Source of the DNA: Eubacterium sp.
GTDB taxonomy: Bacteria; Bacillota; Clostridia; Lachnospirales; Lachnospiraceae
Assembly: GCA_022794015.1 (NCBI GenBank)
Contig: JAAWDZ010000044.1
Location: 1 to 33,383, forward strand
Direction of reading: 5' to 3'
Length of the DNA: 33,383 bases
Below are positions 8,958 to 16,780 of the stretch, piece after piece; within the stretch, counting starts at the first letter, position 1, and each line of letters starts with the position of its first letter. Under the pieces are notes generated by a model. It did no database searches. It was not told the origin of the DNA and saw nothing but the letters and a program-made list of their open reading frames with translations. Made by a program: the position numbers and the translations under genes.

Positions 8958-9295
8958 GGGCCAGTAAAGGTTTCGACAGGGATTATGAAGCTGGAGAAGC
9001 GAGCCGCATGGGATGCGTGAAATGCCAAACTTAAAATTAAACGCTAACGATAATTTAGCTTACGCTGCCTAGTTGCAGCAGTCTGACCTAGGGCACCTGT
9101 ACCTTAGGATCCAGGCTTCATCCTATACAGGAAACGACACATATTAAGCTTTGCGTATGTGGGCGTATTATGAAGCTACTAAAGCAGGGATTGTGTTTAT
9201 TCAAGTCCTGTGGAGGGAATGTCAAAGAATAAACTACGCTCGTAGAAGGACAGGGGATTGGTTTTTGGACACGGGTTCGATTCCCGTCTGGTCCA
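8958..9295 (+). ncRNA. ssrA: tmRNA (SsrA)
   Basis: The 5' end GGGCCAG (8958-8964) pairs with CTGGTCC (9288-9294) to form the 7-bp acceptor stem; A9295 is the discriminator and CCA is not encoded. AAAGGTTTCGACAGGG near the 5' end and GGGTTCGATTCCCG near the 3' end are the conserved tRNA-like parts. The internal reading frame ends NDNLAYAA then TAG, a standard degradation tag; its exact first codon is not certain to me. Length is 338 bases. It recycles stalled ribosomes together with SmpB, encoded just upstream. Confidence 0.96.
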
Positions 9296-9304
9296 TTATC
9301 AGGG

Positions 9305-9340
9305 AAAAGCCATTGGCAGCGCTGCCGGTGGCTTTTGTTC
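9305..9340 (+). terminator. Terminator of ssrA
   Basis: AAAAGCCA (9305-9312) pairs with TGGCTTTT (9329-9336), enclosing a second GGCAG/CTGCC stem; ten bases after the mature tmRNA end. Confidence 0.75.
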
Positions 9341-9398
9341 ATATCGGGTGTTCTTTATTGCAGAAGAAATAACAGGCAGACAGACGATGGGGGATTAT

Positions 9399-10187
9399 AT
9401 GATTACGAGTGCATCCAATCCACAGGTGAAAAATCTGGTTTTATTGGGAAAAAAAGCAAAAGCAAGAAAAGAGCAGGGCGTATTTTTGGCAGAGGGGAGA
9501 AATATGTTTGAGGAGGCGCCCGAGGCATGGATACAAAAGGTGTATATGTCCGAGACATATTTTTTGGAGGAAGGCGGTGTGGAGCCGTTCGTGGGATTCC
9601 ATTATGAGATATTGGCGGACTCTGTTTTTAAAGCTGCGGCAGGCACGCAGACGCCGCAGGGGATATTGACGGTAGTCCGTATGCCTCAATGGGAATTTGA
9701 AGATGTGGTATCTGCAGATTTATTTCAGGGCAGTCCAGGCTTTCTTTTGTTAGAGAGCATCCAGGATCCGGGAAATCTGGGGACAATTCTTCGTACGGCA
9801 GAAGGCGCGGGGATAAACGCTGTGATTGCTAACCGTATGACCGTAGATTTGTACAATCCCAAGACGGTACGTGCGACTATGGGAAGTATTTACCGTGTGC
9901 CATTTCTGGTGGCAGAGGATTTTTATAAAGTGCTTTCACAGATGAAGGAACAGGGAATAAGGCTATATGCTGCCCATTTAAAGGGCAGTGTGCCGTACGA
10001 CAGGGAGGACTACACACAGGCAAGTGCGTTTTTGATTGGAAATGAGGGAAACGGTCTGACCAAAGAAGCGGCGGCTCTGGCGGATATCCATATTAAGGTG
10101 CCAATGGAAGGGAAGGTGGAATCTTTAAATGCAGCTGTTACAGCGGCGATTCTGATGTATGAAATGAACAGACAGAGAAGGGGGTAG
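9399..10187 (+). CDS. TrmH/SpoU-family RNA 2'-O-methyltransferase
   Basis: A 262-residue methyltransferase of the knotted SPOUT fold, acting on rRNA or tRNA with S-adenosylmethionine. The N-terminal substrate-binding part has NPQVKNLVLLGKKAKARKE and GVFLAEGRN; the catalytic part shows the three SpoU motifs: QDPGNLGTILRTAEG, MGSIYRVPF, and LNAAVTAAILMYEM after IKVPMEGKVES. The start at 9399 is preferred (GGGGG at 9389-9393); an in-frame ATG at 9387 is possible, while earlier in-frame codons fall inside the tmRNA gene. The exact target nucleotide cannot be read from the sequence. Confidence 0.9.
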   Translation: MITSASNPQVKNLVLLGKKAKARKEQGVFLAEGRNMFEEAPEAWIQKVYMSETYFLEEGGVEPFVGFHYEILADSVFKAAAGTQTPQGILTVVRMPQWEFEDVVSADLFQGSPGFLLLESIQDPGNLGTILRTAEGAGINAVIANRMTVDLYNPKTVRATMGSIYRVPFLVAEDFYKVLSQMKEQGIRLYAAHLKGSVPYDREDYTQASAFLIGNEGNGLTKEAAALADIHIKVPMEGKVESLNAAVTAAILMYEMNRQRRG

Positions 10188-10192
10188 AAGGA

Positions 10193-10459
10193 ATGTTTCG
10201 GATATGGGCGAAGGAATGGAAGGATAATCGTATGTTAAAGGATATGACCGTAGAGAACGACTCTGATGACACAAGGACGCATAAAGTTTTTTTTGCATTG
10301 GACGAGATTTGCTGCGCTTTTGACTTAAGTAAGCCGATATGGCTGGATATGAATATTCATGAGTTCAAACGCCATGCAAAGACGCGGTTTGGGCAGGATA
10401 GCTTTATAGATGGGATTGATTTTGACTTTCTGGAGATTCAAGTCATAGAGGAGGACTGA
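10193..10459 (+). CDS. Conserved hypothetical protein, 88 residues
   Basis: Begins MFRIWAKEWKDNRMLKDM and ends FLEIQVIEED; soluble, no signal peptide or membrane helix. It sits 5 bases after the methyltransferase stop and 3 bases before the L,D-transpeptidase start, so it is in a tight operon. Features WLDMNIHEFKRHAKTRFGQDSFI look conserved to me from other Lachnospiraceae, but I have no function to offer. The in-frame ATG at 10234 (MLKDM) is a possible later start. Confidence 0.8.
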   Translation: MFRIWAKEWKDNRMLKDMTVENDSDDTRTHKVFFALDEICCAFDLSKPIWLDMNIHEFKRHAKTRFGQDSFIDGIDFDFLEIQVIEED

Positions 10460-10462
10460 CCT

Positions 10463-12100
10463 ATGAAGAAGAACGATGGAAAACAAAAAGTTCGGCTGAA
10501 AGCAGGATATGTGGCAGCGGCTGTGGTTCTTTGTACAGCGGCAGGAGTTTATCTGGGAGTGGCAGCGTATTTTGGCAGCCATTTTCTGCCATCTACCATG
10601 TTAAACGGACTGGATGTTTCCGGGAAAACAACAGAAGAAGCAGAAGCGATGGTAACAGAGCAGATTGATGGATTTGAGTTAGAACTTTTAGAGCGTGACG
10701 GAAAGGAAGAGCGGTTAAGAGGCGCGGACATTGCCTTAAAGCCGGAATTTGGAGACAGCATCAGCAGCAAAATACGGGGGCAGAGTGTATTTGCATGGCC
10801 TGCGGCGTTTTTTTCCGAACGCGTATTGGAAGAGGAAACTATGGTAAAGTTTGACCCAGCCAGATTAAAGGAGATGGTGAACGGGTTATCGTGTACACAA
10901 AAGGAGAACCAGAAAGCGCCGCAGGATGCCTATGTTTCGGAATATCAGGCGGATGGTTACCATATCATACCGGAAGAGCAGGGCAATAAAGTAAAGAAGA
11001 AAAAACTTTTGTCCGTACTTAAACATGCTTTTAGCAGCCTTCTGGAAAAGGTTTCTTTGGAAGAGAACAGCTGCTATGTGAAGCCGAAGGTAACAGCTGA
11101 GGATGAAGGCCTTGTAAGTCTTGCAGATACGCTGAACAGATATACGGGAGTTACTCTGACTTACCAGATTGGGGAAAAAACACAGGTATTGGACGGAAGT
11201 ACGACACATGCATGGATGCGGATAGAAGGCACGCAGGTATCCATTGACGAAGCTGCAGTGGAGGAATATGTAAACGACCTTGCATCAGCTTATAATACAG
11301 TGTTTCGCAGCCATTCGCTGTATACCTCTTATGGGAAGACTGTTACGATTACAGATGGAGATTATGGCTGGAAGCTGGATAAGGAAGGAGAAAAGGCACA
11401 GCTTTTAGAGGATTTGAAAGCGGGTATGGATGTTTCACGCAGTCTTACTTACGCACAGACCGCCGGCAGTCACGGAGAAAATGACTATGGGGATACCTAT
11501 GTAGAAATTAATTTGACGGCACAACATCTGTTTTTTTACAAAAACGGCTCTCTGGTGGTAGAGTCGGATTTTGTTTCCGGCAATGCGTCTAAAAATTACG
11601 ATACGCCGACTGGCATTTACGGACTGACTTATAAAGAGAGAGATGCTACCTTAAGGGGTGAAGATTATGCTTCGGATGTTTCTTATTGGATGCCCTACTG
11701 CAACAATGTAGGAATGCATGATGCTTCCTGGAGAAGCAGCTTTGGCGGCAATATTTATAAAACCAGCGGTTCTCATGGATGTATTAACCTGCCGGCAAGT
11801 GCGGCACAGAAGATTTTTGAAAATATCGAACAGGGAGATCCGGTTTTGGTTTATAAGCTGCCAGGGACGGAGAATCCTGCGGTGGTGGCACAGGAGGCGG
11901 CGCAGGTGGTGAATCTGATAAACGGTATTGGAGAAGTGACGCTGGAAAGCGAGCCGGCAATTGCAGCAGCAAGAAATCAGTATAATATGCTGTCGGAAGC
12001 AGGACAGGCACAGGTGCAAAATTATGAGGTGCTCGTGGCAGCGGAAGCGCAGCTTGCCGCATTAAAGGCACAGCTTGTGCCGGAACCACAGGGTGCATAA
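10463..12100 (+). CDS. L,D-transpeptidase with peptidoglycan-binding domain
   Basis: A 545-residue membrane-anchored cell-wall enzyme that forms 3-3 cross-links or attaches proteins to peptidoglycan. A basic start and one membrane helix (about 14-33) are followed by PG_binding_4-like segments (LNGLDVSGKTTEEAEAMV at about 48-65 and a second after 200), then a YkuD catalytic domain from about 350; the active-site motif SHGCINLP lies at 437-444 with Cys440. A helical tail (about 482-538, VVNLINGIGEVTLESEPAI) resembles a repeated module of large clostridial surface proteins and is not part of the usual enzyme. The ATG follows GAGGAGG at 10449-10455. Confidence 0.92.
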   Translation: MKKNDGKQKVRLKAGYVAAAVVLCTAAGVYLGVAAYFGSHFLPSTMLNGLDVSGKTTEEAEAMVTEQIDGFELELLERDGKEERLRGADIALKPEFGDSISSKIRGQSVFAWPAAFFSERVLEEETMVKFDPARLKEMVNGLSCTQKENQKAPQDAYVSEYQADGYHIIPEEQGNKVKKKKLLSVLKHAFSSLLEKVSLEENSCYVKPKVTAEDEGLVSLADTLNRYTGVTLTYQIGEKTQVLDGSTTHAWMRIEGTQVSIDEAAVEEYVNDLASAYNTVFRSHSLYTSYGKTVTITDGDYGWKLDKEGEKAQLLEDLKAGMDVSRSLTYAQTAGSHGENDYGDTYVEINLTAQHLFFYKNGSLVVESDFVSGNASKNYDTPTGIYGLTYKERDATLRGEDYASDVSYWMPYCNNVGMHDASWRSSFGGNIYKTSGSHGCINLPASAAQKIFENIEQGDPVLVYKLPGTENPAVVAQEAAQVVNLINGIGEVTLESEPAIAAARNQYNMLSEAGQAQVQNYEVLVAAEAQLAALKAQLVPEPQGA

Positions 12101-12149
12101 GGGAACAGGGCAGCTTGTCTGAACTGTTAAAGACGCAGGGGAGGATAAG

Positions 12150-12857
12150 ATGGAAGACTGGCTTATAAGAACCAAAATGCTAATTGGGCAGCAGGCAGCA
12201 GAAAAGCTTGGAAGAGCCCGTGTGGCGGTATTTGGGATTGGCGGCGTGGGCGGCTATTTATGCGAAGCGCTTGTGCGAAGCGGTATTGGCGCATTTGACC
12301 TGATTGACAACGATACCATATCTCTGTCTAATATCAACCGACAGCTGATAGCGACTGTAAAAACAGTCGGACGATACAAAACGGATGTGATGAGGGAACG
12401 TATGCTTGAAATCAATCCCGCGGTCAGCGTTAAGGTGTATCACTGTTTTTTTCTGCCGGGACAGGAAGAGGATTTTCCATTCGGGGAATATAACTATATT
12501 GTGGATGCCATTGATACGGTGACAGCTAAGATCGCACTTGCAGCGGCGGCCCAAAAAGCGGGTGTTCCGATTATCAGCAGCATGGGTACCGGCAATAAAT
12601 TAGACGGCGGACAGTTTTTGATTTCTGATATTTACCAGACAAAGATGTGTCCGCTGGCCAGGGTTATGCGGCGTGAATTGAAAAAGCGTGGAATCAAAAA
12701 GCTGAAAGTCGTATATTCCGAGGAGACGCCGTGCCGTCCGAATATGCAGGACACACAGGCGGTGCAGGAGAAAAAGGCTGTGCCGGGAAGTATTGCTTTT
12801 GTACCACCTGCAGCCGGACTTTTGATGGCAGGAGAGGTTATAAGGGATTTGATGTAA
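12150..12857 (+). CDS. tcdA: tRNA threonylcarbamoyladenosine dehydratase (ThiF/E1-like)
   Basis: A 235-residue E1-like ATP-dependent enzyme that cyclises t6A37 of tRNAs. It shows the nucleotide-binding motif VFGIGGVGGYLCEAL (about 28-42), DLIDNDTISLSNINRQL, the DAIDTVTAKIAL block and, at the end, GSIAFVPPAAGLLMA, all characteristic of TcdA rather than MoeB/ThiF (no CxxC zinc pairs). GGGGAGGATAAG precedes the ATG. Transcription probably ends here since comEA has its own promoter. Confidence 0.92.
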   Translation: MEDWLIRTKMLIGQQAAEKLGRARVAVFGIGGVGGYLCEALVRSGIGAFDLIDNDTISLSNINRQLIATVKTVGRYKTDVMRERMLEINPAVSVKVYHCFFLPGQEEDFPFGEYNYIVDAIDTVTAKIALAAAAQKAGVPIISSMGTGNKLDGGQFLISDIYQTKMCPLARVMRRELKKRGIKKLKVVYSEETPCRPNMQDTQAVQEKKAVPGSIAFVPPAAGLLMAGEVIRDLM

Positions 12858-12906
12858 CCGTTTGGCCTGTGGTGTTACTGTTGGTAACAGTTCAGCTGTG
12901 ATTTGG

Positions 12907-12934
12907 TTGCAAATTCTACTTGTAATCTTATAAA
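12907..12934 (+). promoter_or_regulatory. Promoter upstream of comEA
   Basis: TTGCAA (12907-12912), 16-base spacer, TATAAA (12929-12934). The ~85-base leader to 13026 contains a GTGGC/GCCAC hairpin but nothing I recognise as a riboswitch. Confidence 0.45.
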
Positions 12935-13025
12935 AAATTCGTTAAAATGTTTTTGTGGCGTCTGCCACGGCCAAATGGCATTGAGGAGCTCCCGGAATCG
13001 GTATGAGGAAAGGAGTTATAAATAA

Positions 13026-13637
13026 ATGAATAAGAGAATTTGGACAGGAATTTGCTTGCTTATGCTTGTTTTATCAGGCTGCGGAGAAGCTTCTGCCGCT
13101 TATTTTGATAAAGCGGAACAGGAACTGTCACAGGAGTCAGAAGAAACGGAGATTTTGGATAACGTGCAGGAAACGAAAGAGGAAGAGGATACAGAATGTT
13201 ACGTCCATGTCTGCGGTGCCGTCGTACAGCCGGGAGTTTATAAGCTTCCTGCAAACAGCCGCATATACGAAGCAATATTCATGGCAGGCGGACTATCGGA
13301 GGATGCCTGCGAAGAAAGTATCAATCAGGCCGGAGAAATAACGGACGGGCAGATGTTAAAGGTACTGACCATGGAGGAGGCTAAGACCCTGGAAGCGGGA
13401 CAGATCAAAGCAGAAACTGCAAAAGATGCGGACAGCACCAGCGGTCTGGTCAATATTAATACTGCGGATGCAGCGCGGCTGATGACGCTGCCGGGAATTG
13501 GTGCAGCCAAAGCGGAGAGTATTCTTTCCTACCGGGAGGAAAACGGCAGTTTTGCTTCCATTGAGGATATTAAAAATATTACAGGAATTAAGGAAGGAGT
13601 TTATTCCAAAATCAAGGATTACATAACTGTTAATTGA
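13026..13637 (+). CDS. comEA: ComEA-like DNA-binding lipoprotein
   Basis: A 203-residue surface DNA receptor for competence. The signal sequence ends in the lipobox LSGC (Cys19), an acidic linker follows (about 30-57), then an SLBB domain (CYVHVCGAVVQPGVYKLP, about 58-125), and two helix-hairpin-helix motifs at the end (NINTADAARLMTLPGIGAAKAESIL and a second one around ITGIKEGVYSKI). AAAGGAG precedes the ATG. The typical ComEA has a membrane helix rather than a lipobox, so the anchor is somewhat unusual. comEC lies four genes downstream. Confidence 0.9.
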   Translation: MNKRIWTGICLLMLVLSGCGEASAAYFDKAEQELSQESEETEILDNVQETKEEEDTECYVHVCGAVVQPGVYKLPANSRIYEAIFMAGGLSEDACEESINQAGEITDGQMLKVLTMEEAKTLEAGQIKAETAKDADSTSGLVNINTADAARLMTLPGIGAAKAESILSYREENGSFASIEDIKNITGIKEGVYSKIKDYITVN

Positions 13638-13646
13638 GGTGTTGAA

Positions 13647-14336
13647 ATGGCAAAAAAAGTTCTCGTAGTAGATGATGAAAAGTTAATCGTAAAAGGAATC
13701 CGCTTCAGCTTAGAGCAGGATGGTATGGAAGTAGAATGTGCATATGACGGGGAAGAGGGACTTCTTATGGCAAAGGAGCGGGAATATGACCTGATTCTTT
13801 TGGACATTATGCTGCCCAAAATGGACGGCTTTACAGTGTGTCAGCATATTCGCGAGTTTTCAAACGTGCCGATTGTCATGCTGACTGCAAAAGGAGACGA
13901 CATGGATAAAATACTGGGGCTGGAGTACGGTGCGGATGATTATATTACAAAGCCATTCAATATCCTGGAGGTGAAAGCGAGGATCAAAGCGATTATGCGC
14001 CGGGTAAAGGCAGGCAGTCCGAAGACAGAAAAGCCTTCGGTAGTAGAAAGCGGCGATTTGAAAATGGACTGCGAGAGCAGGCGGTTGTATGTAAAGGGGA
14101 AAGAAGTTAACCTTACAGCAAAGGAATTTGATTTGCTGGAGCTTCTGGTGACCAATCCCAATAAGGTATACAGCAGGGAACGTTTGCTGAATCTGGTTTG
14201 GGGATACGAATATCCGGGTGATGTCAGAACGGTAGATGTACATGTGAGACGGATGCGGGAAAAGATTGAGAGCAACCCAAGTGAGCCGAGATACGTTCAC
14301 ACGAAATGGGGTGTGGGCTATTATTATCGCTGTTAG
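13647..14336 (+). CDS. OmpR/PhoB-type response regulator
   Basis: A 229-residue transcription factor. Receiver domain (1-118) with acidic pocket VVDDEK, phospho-acceptor Asp53 in LILLDIMLPKMDG, the Thr of MLTAKGD, and Lys of DDYITKPF. The winged-helix domain (about 130-227) ends in the family pattern TVDVHVRRMREKIE and TKWGVGYYY. It begins 9 bases after comEA and is followed by its kinase 16 bases later, so a comEA-RR-HK operon is likely. It resembles WalR/ResD-like regulators, but the target genes cannot be inferred. Confidence 0.94.
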   Translation: MAKKVLVVDDEKLIVKGIRFSLEQDGMEVECAYDGEEGLLMAKEREYDLILLDIMLPKMDGFTVCQHIREFSNVPIVMLTAKGDDMDKILGLEYGADDYITKPFNILEVKARIKAIMRRVKAGSPKTEKPSVVESGDLKMDCESRRLYVKGKEVNLTAKEFDLLELLVTNPNKVYSRERLLNLVWGYEYPGDVRTVDVHVRRMREKIESNPSEPRYVHTKWGVGYYYRC

Positions 14337-14352
14337 CGCAGTAAGGTGAAAT

Positions 14353-15780
14353 ATGTTTAAGAAAAAATTTCATGATATTTTTAAAAGTTTTCGGGTTCGG
14401 TTATTTTTGTTGTTTTTGGCCGTCGGAGTAATACCGACGGCTGTTCTTCGTACAGGACTAATCCAGACTTACAGCAAAAAGGCTGTATCCAACCGGAGCA
14501 TTGATGTCTTAAGTCAGGCGAAAATATTGTCCAATCAGATTGTTTTTAATAATTACCTGGAGGACGCCGGAATTGATACCATCAATTCCCAGATTGAGCA
14601 GCTATCTAATATTTTTGACGGACGGATTATGGTCATTGACGACAATTTTAAAATTATAAAGGATACGTATGGTTTAGACGACGGCAAAACGATTGTGTCC
14701 GAAGAAGTGATGCGAAGCTTTCGGGGCGAGGAAATTTCCAAGCACGATTCGGAAAACGGTTATGTAGAGATGACGGTTCCGCTTATGGATTTGGAGACTA
14801 AGGAGACGATAGGCGTTTTGCTGGTCAGTGTTTCGACGGACAGTATAGTACTAAACCGGGATTATCTGGAGAACAGCGCACGGATTATTGAAATTGCCAG
14901 TGCCATGGTTGTCATTTTAGCGGCGGCGTTTCTGGCACGGATTTTAGCGAAGCCGTTTCGGAAAATGGCGGGCGAGCTGGTTGAGATCCAGAGCGGCTAT
15001 AAAGCGGAGCTGGACATTCATGATTATACGGAAACGGAAATAGTCTGCATACGGTTTAATCAGTTGTTTGCCAGAATGAAGCTTATTGATGAGTCAAGAG
15101 AAGAATTTGTATCAAACGTTTCCCATGAACTGAAGACGCCGCTTGCTTCCATGAAGGTGCTTGCAGACTCTATCAATGGGCAGGAGGATGTTCCGGTCGA
15201 GCTGTACCGGGAATTTATGAGTGACATCGGCAATGAAATTGACCGTGAAACCAAAATTATCAATGACTTGCTTTCTCTGGTCAAAATGGATCGCTCCGCA
15301 GCGGATTTGAATATTTCAAGTGTCAGTATCAATGAGCTGATGGAACTGATTTTAAAACGTCTGAGGCCAATTGCGGACCGCCAGCATATAGAGCTGGTGC
15401 TTGAGAGCTTCCGTCCGGTCAGTGCGGAGGTAGATGAGGTGAAGCTGACGCTTGCCATCACTAATCTGGTGGAAAATGCGATTAAGTACAATAAACCGGA
15501 GGGGTGGGTGCATGTAACCTTGAATGCTGATCACCAGTATTTTTACATCAAGGTGGAAGACAGCGGCATCGGTATTCCAGAGGATTCTCTGGAACATATT
15601 TTTGAACGGTTTTACCGGGTGGATAAGTCTCATTCGAAGGAAATCGGCGGTACAGGCTTAGGACTGGCCATTGCAAGAAATTCTATCTTGATGCATCGCG
15701 GTGCGGTAAAGGTATTCAGTACAGAAGGGGAAGGGACGATATTCAATGTCCGTATCCCTCTGATTTACATTGCATCGTAG
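14353..15780 (+). CDS. Membrane sensor histidine kinase
   Basis: A 475-residue kinase. First membrane helix at about 15-35, an extracellular sensor region to about 175, second helix about 177-197 (IIEIASAMVVILAAAFLARIL, read as a helix), a HAMP-like linker, the dimerisation helix with FVSNVSHELKTPLASMK (His258), and an ATPase domain with N box (NLVENAIKYN), G1 (DSGIGIP), F box (FERFYRVDKSHS) and G2 (GGTGLGLAI). It phosphorylates the response regulator just upstream. The signal is unknown; the sensor region looks like a double Cache/PAS-like fold. Confidence 0.94.
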   Translation: MFKKKFHDIFKSFRVRLFLLFLAVGVIPTAVLRTGLIQTYSKKAVSNRSIDVLSQAKILSNQIVFNNYLEDAGIDTINSQIEQLSNIFDGRIMVIDDNFKIIKDTYGLDDGKTIVSEEVMRSFRGEEISKHDSENGYVEMTVPLMDLETKETIGVLLVSVSTDSIVLNRDYLENSARIIEIASAMVVILAAAFLARILAKPFRKMAGELVEIQSGYKAELDIHDYTETEIVCIRFNQLFARMKLIDESREEFVSNVSHELKTPLASMKVLADSINGQEDVPVELYREFMSDIGNEIDRETKIINDLLSLVKMDRSAADLNISSVSINELMELILKRLRPIADRQHIELVLESFRPVSAEVDEVKLTLAITNLVENAIKYNKPEGWVHVTLNADHQYFYIKVEDSGIGIPEDSLEHIFERFYRVDKSHSKEIGGTGLGLAIARNSILMHRGAVKVFSTEGEGTIFNVRIPLIYIAS

Positions 15781-15791
15781 GAGGAATGAAG

Positions 15792-16721
15792 ATGAAAGCA
15801 ACAAAGGGTGTTTTTTTTGTTTTAGTTATATGCTGGATCTTCTTTGCCGGCGGATGCGGCAAGGAAGGGGAAGGAAACGACGTATATCAGGTCTATTATC
15901 TGAATCAGGAAAGTACTAAAATTGTTCCTGTGTCTTACGAAGCCCAGTCAGATCCGGCCGATACAAATGGACTGGTGGATGAATTGCTCCGGCAGTTTTC
16001 AACAGACCTGGGGGATGTGGAATACAAAACGACGCTTCCAAAGCAGGTTGAGGTGACAAATTACGTGTTGGAGGAAACGCTGCTTACTTTGTATTTTAAT
16101 CAGGAGTACGGTAAAATTGACCGGATTACAGAGCCTCTGGTGAGGGCGGCGGTTGTCCGGACCATGACGCAGATAGAGGGCGTGGAATGTCTGGCATTTT
16201 TTGTCGGGGATGAACCGCTTGCGGATAAGGACAAGAATCCGGTAGGAGTGATGACAAACGACAGTTTTGTGGAAAATCCGGGAGAGCAGATCAATTCCAT
16301 TCAGTCTGCTACGCTGACGTTATATTTTGCCAACGAGAAAGGGAATGGCCTTCTTGTGGAAACGCAGAACGTGCATTACAGCAGTAATATTTCCATGGAA
16401 AAACTTGTAATGGAGCATTTGCTGGAAGGGCCGAGAGGCGCAGGGGCCAAGCCGGCGATTCCGGAGGGAACGAAGTTAATGAATGTATCGGTGTCGGACG
16501 GCGTGTGCTTTGTCAGTCTGGACGAAGGTTTTATCAATCAGGATTACAATGTGGAAGAGCCTGTTGTAATTTATTCTATTGTAAATTCTCTGTCTGAAAT
16601 CGCTACGGTAAACAAAGTGCAGATTTCGGTCAATGGAGATACCAGCATCACTTATCGGGACAGCTTTGCTTTAAGTGAGTTTTACGAAAGGAATCTGGAT
16701 TATGTTGTGGAGGATAAATAA
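15792..16721 (+). CDS. GerMN-domain lipoprotein
   Basis: A 309-residue lipoprotein with signal FVLVICWIFFAGGC; the lipobox Cys is about residue 23. Two GerM/sporulation-N domains follow: one in about 30-145 (VYYLNQESTKIVPV ... LTLYFNQEYGKID), the other about 165-300 (ATLTLYFANEKGNGL ... VCFVSLDEGFINQ). GerM-type domains are found in peptidoglycan-associated sporulation and germination proteins; next to a kinase they often act as accessory sensors. AGGAGG ends at 15784, so the ATG at 15792 is better than the one at 15786. It continues the comEA-RR-HK operon. Confidence 0.88.
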   Translation: MKATKGVFFVLVICWIFFAGGCGKEGEGNDVYQVYYLNQESTKIVPVSYEAQSDPADTNGLVDELLRQFSTDLGDVEYKTTLPKQVEVTNYVLEETLLTLYFNQEYGKIDRITEPLVRAAVVRTMTQIEGVECLAFFVGDEPLADKDKNPVGVMTNDSFVENPGEQINSIQSATLTLYFANEKGNGLLVETQNVHYSSNISMEKLVMEHLLEGPRGAGAKPAIPEGTKLMNVSVSDGVCFVSLDEGFINQDYNVEEPVVIYSIVNSLSEIATVNKVQISVNGDTSITYRDSFALSEFYERNLDYVVEDK

Positions 16722-16780
16722 ACATGTATTCTTAGAATTTTCTGGGAGTACATTAAAGAAATAAGGAGGGATCGGCGCAT

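Noticed and set aside
9151..9372. Open reading frames across the tmRNA gene and extending the methyltransferase upstream to 9258.
   Set aside because: They lie inside the tmRNA tRNA-like domain and its terminator; the methyltransferase family begins at MITSASNPQ (9399).
12935..13020. Possible riboswitch in the comEA leader (GTGGC/GCCAC hairpin, GGAGCTCC).
   Set aside because: No match to any riboswitch core I know; a simple hairpin alone is not evidence.
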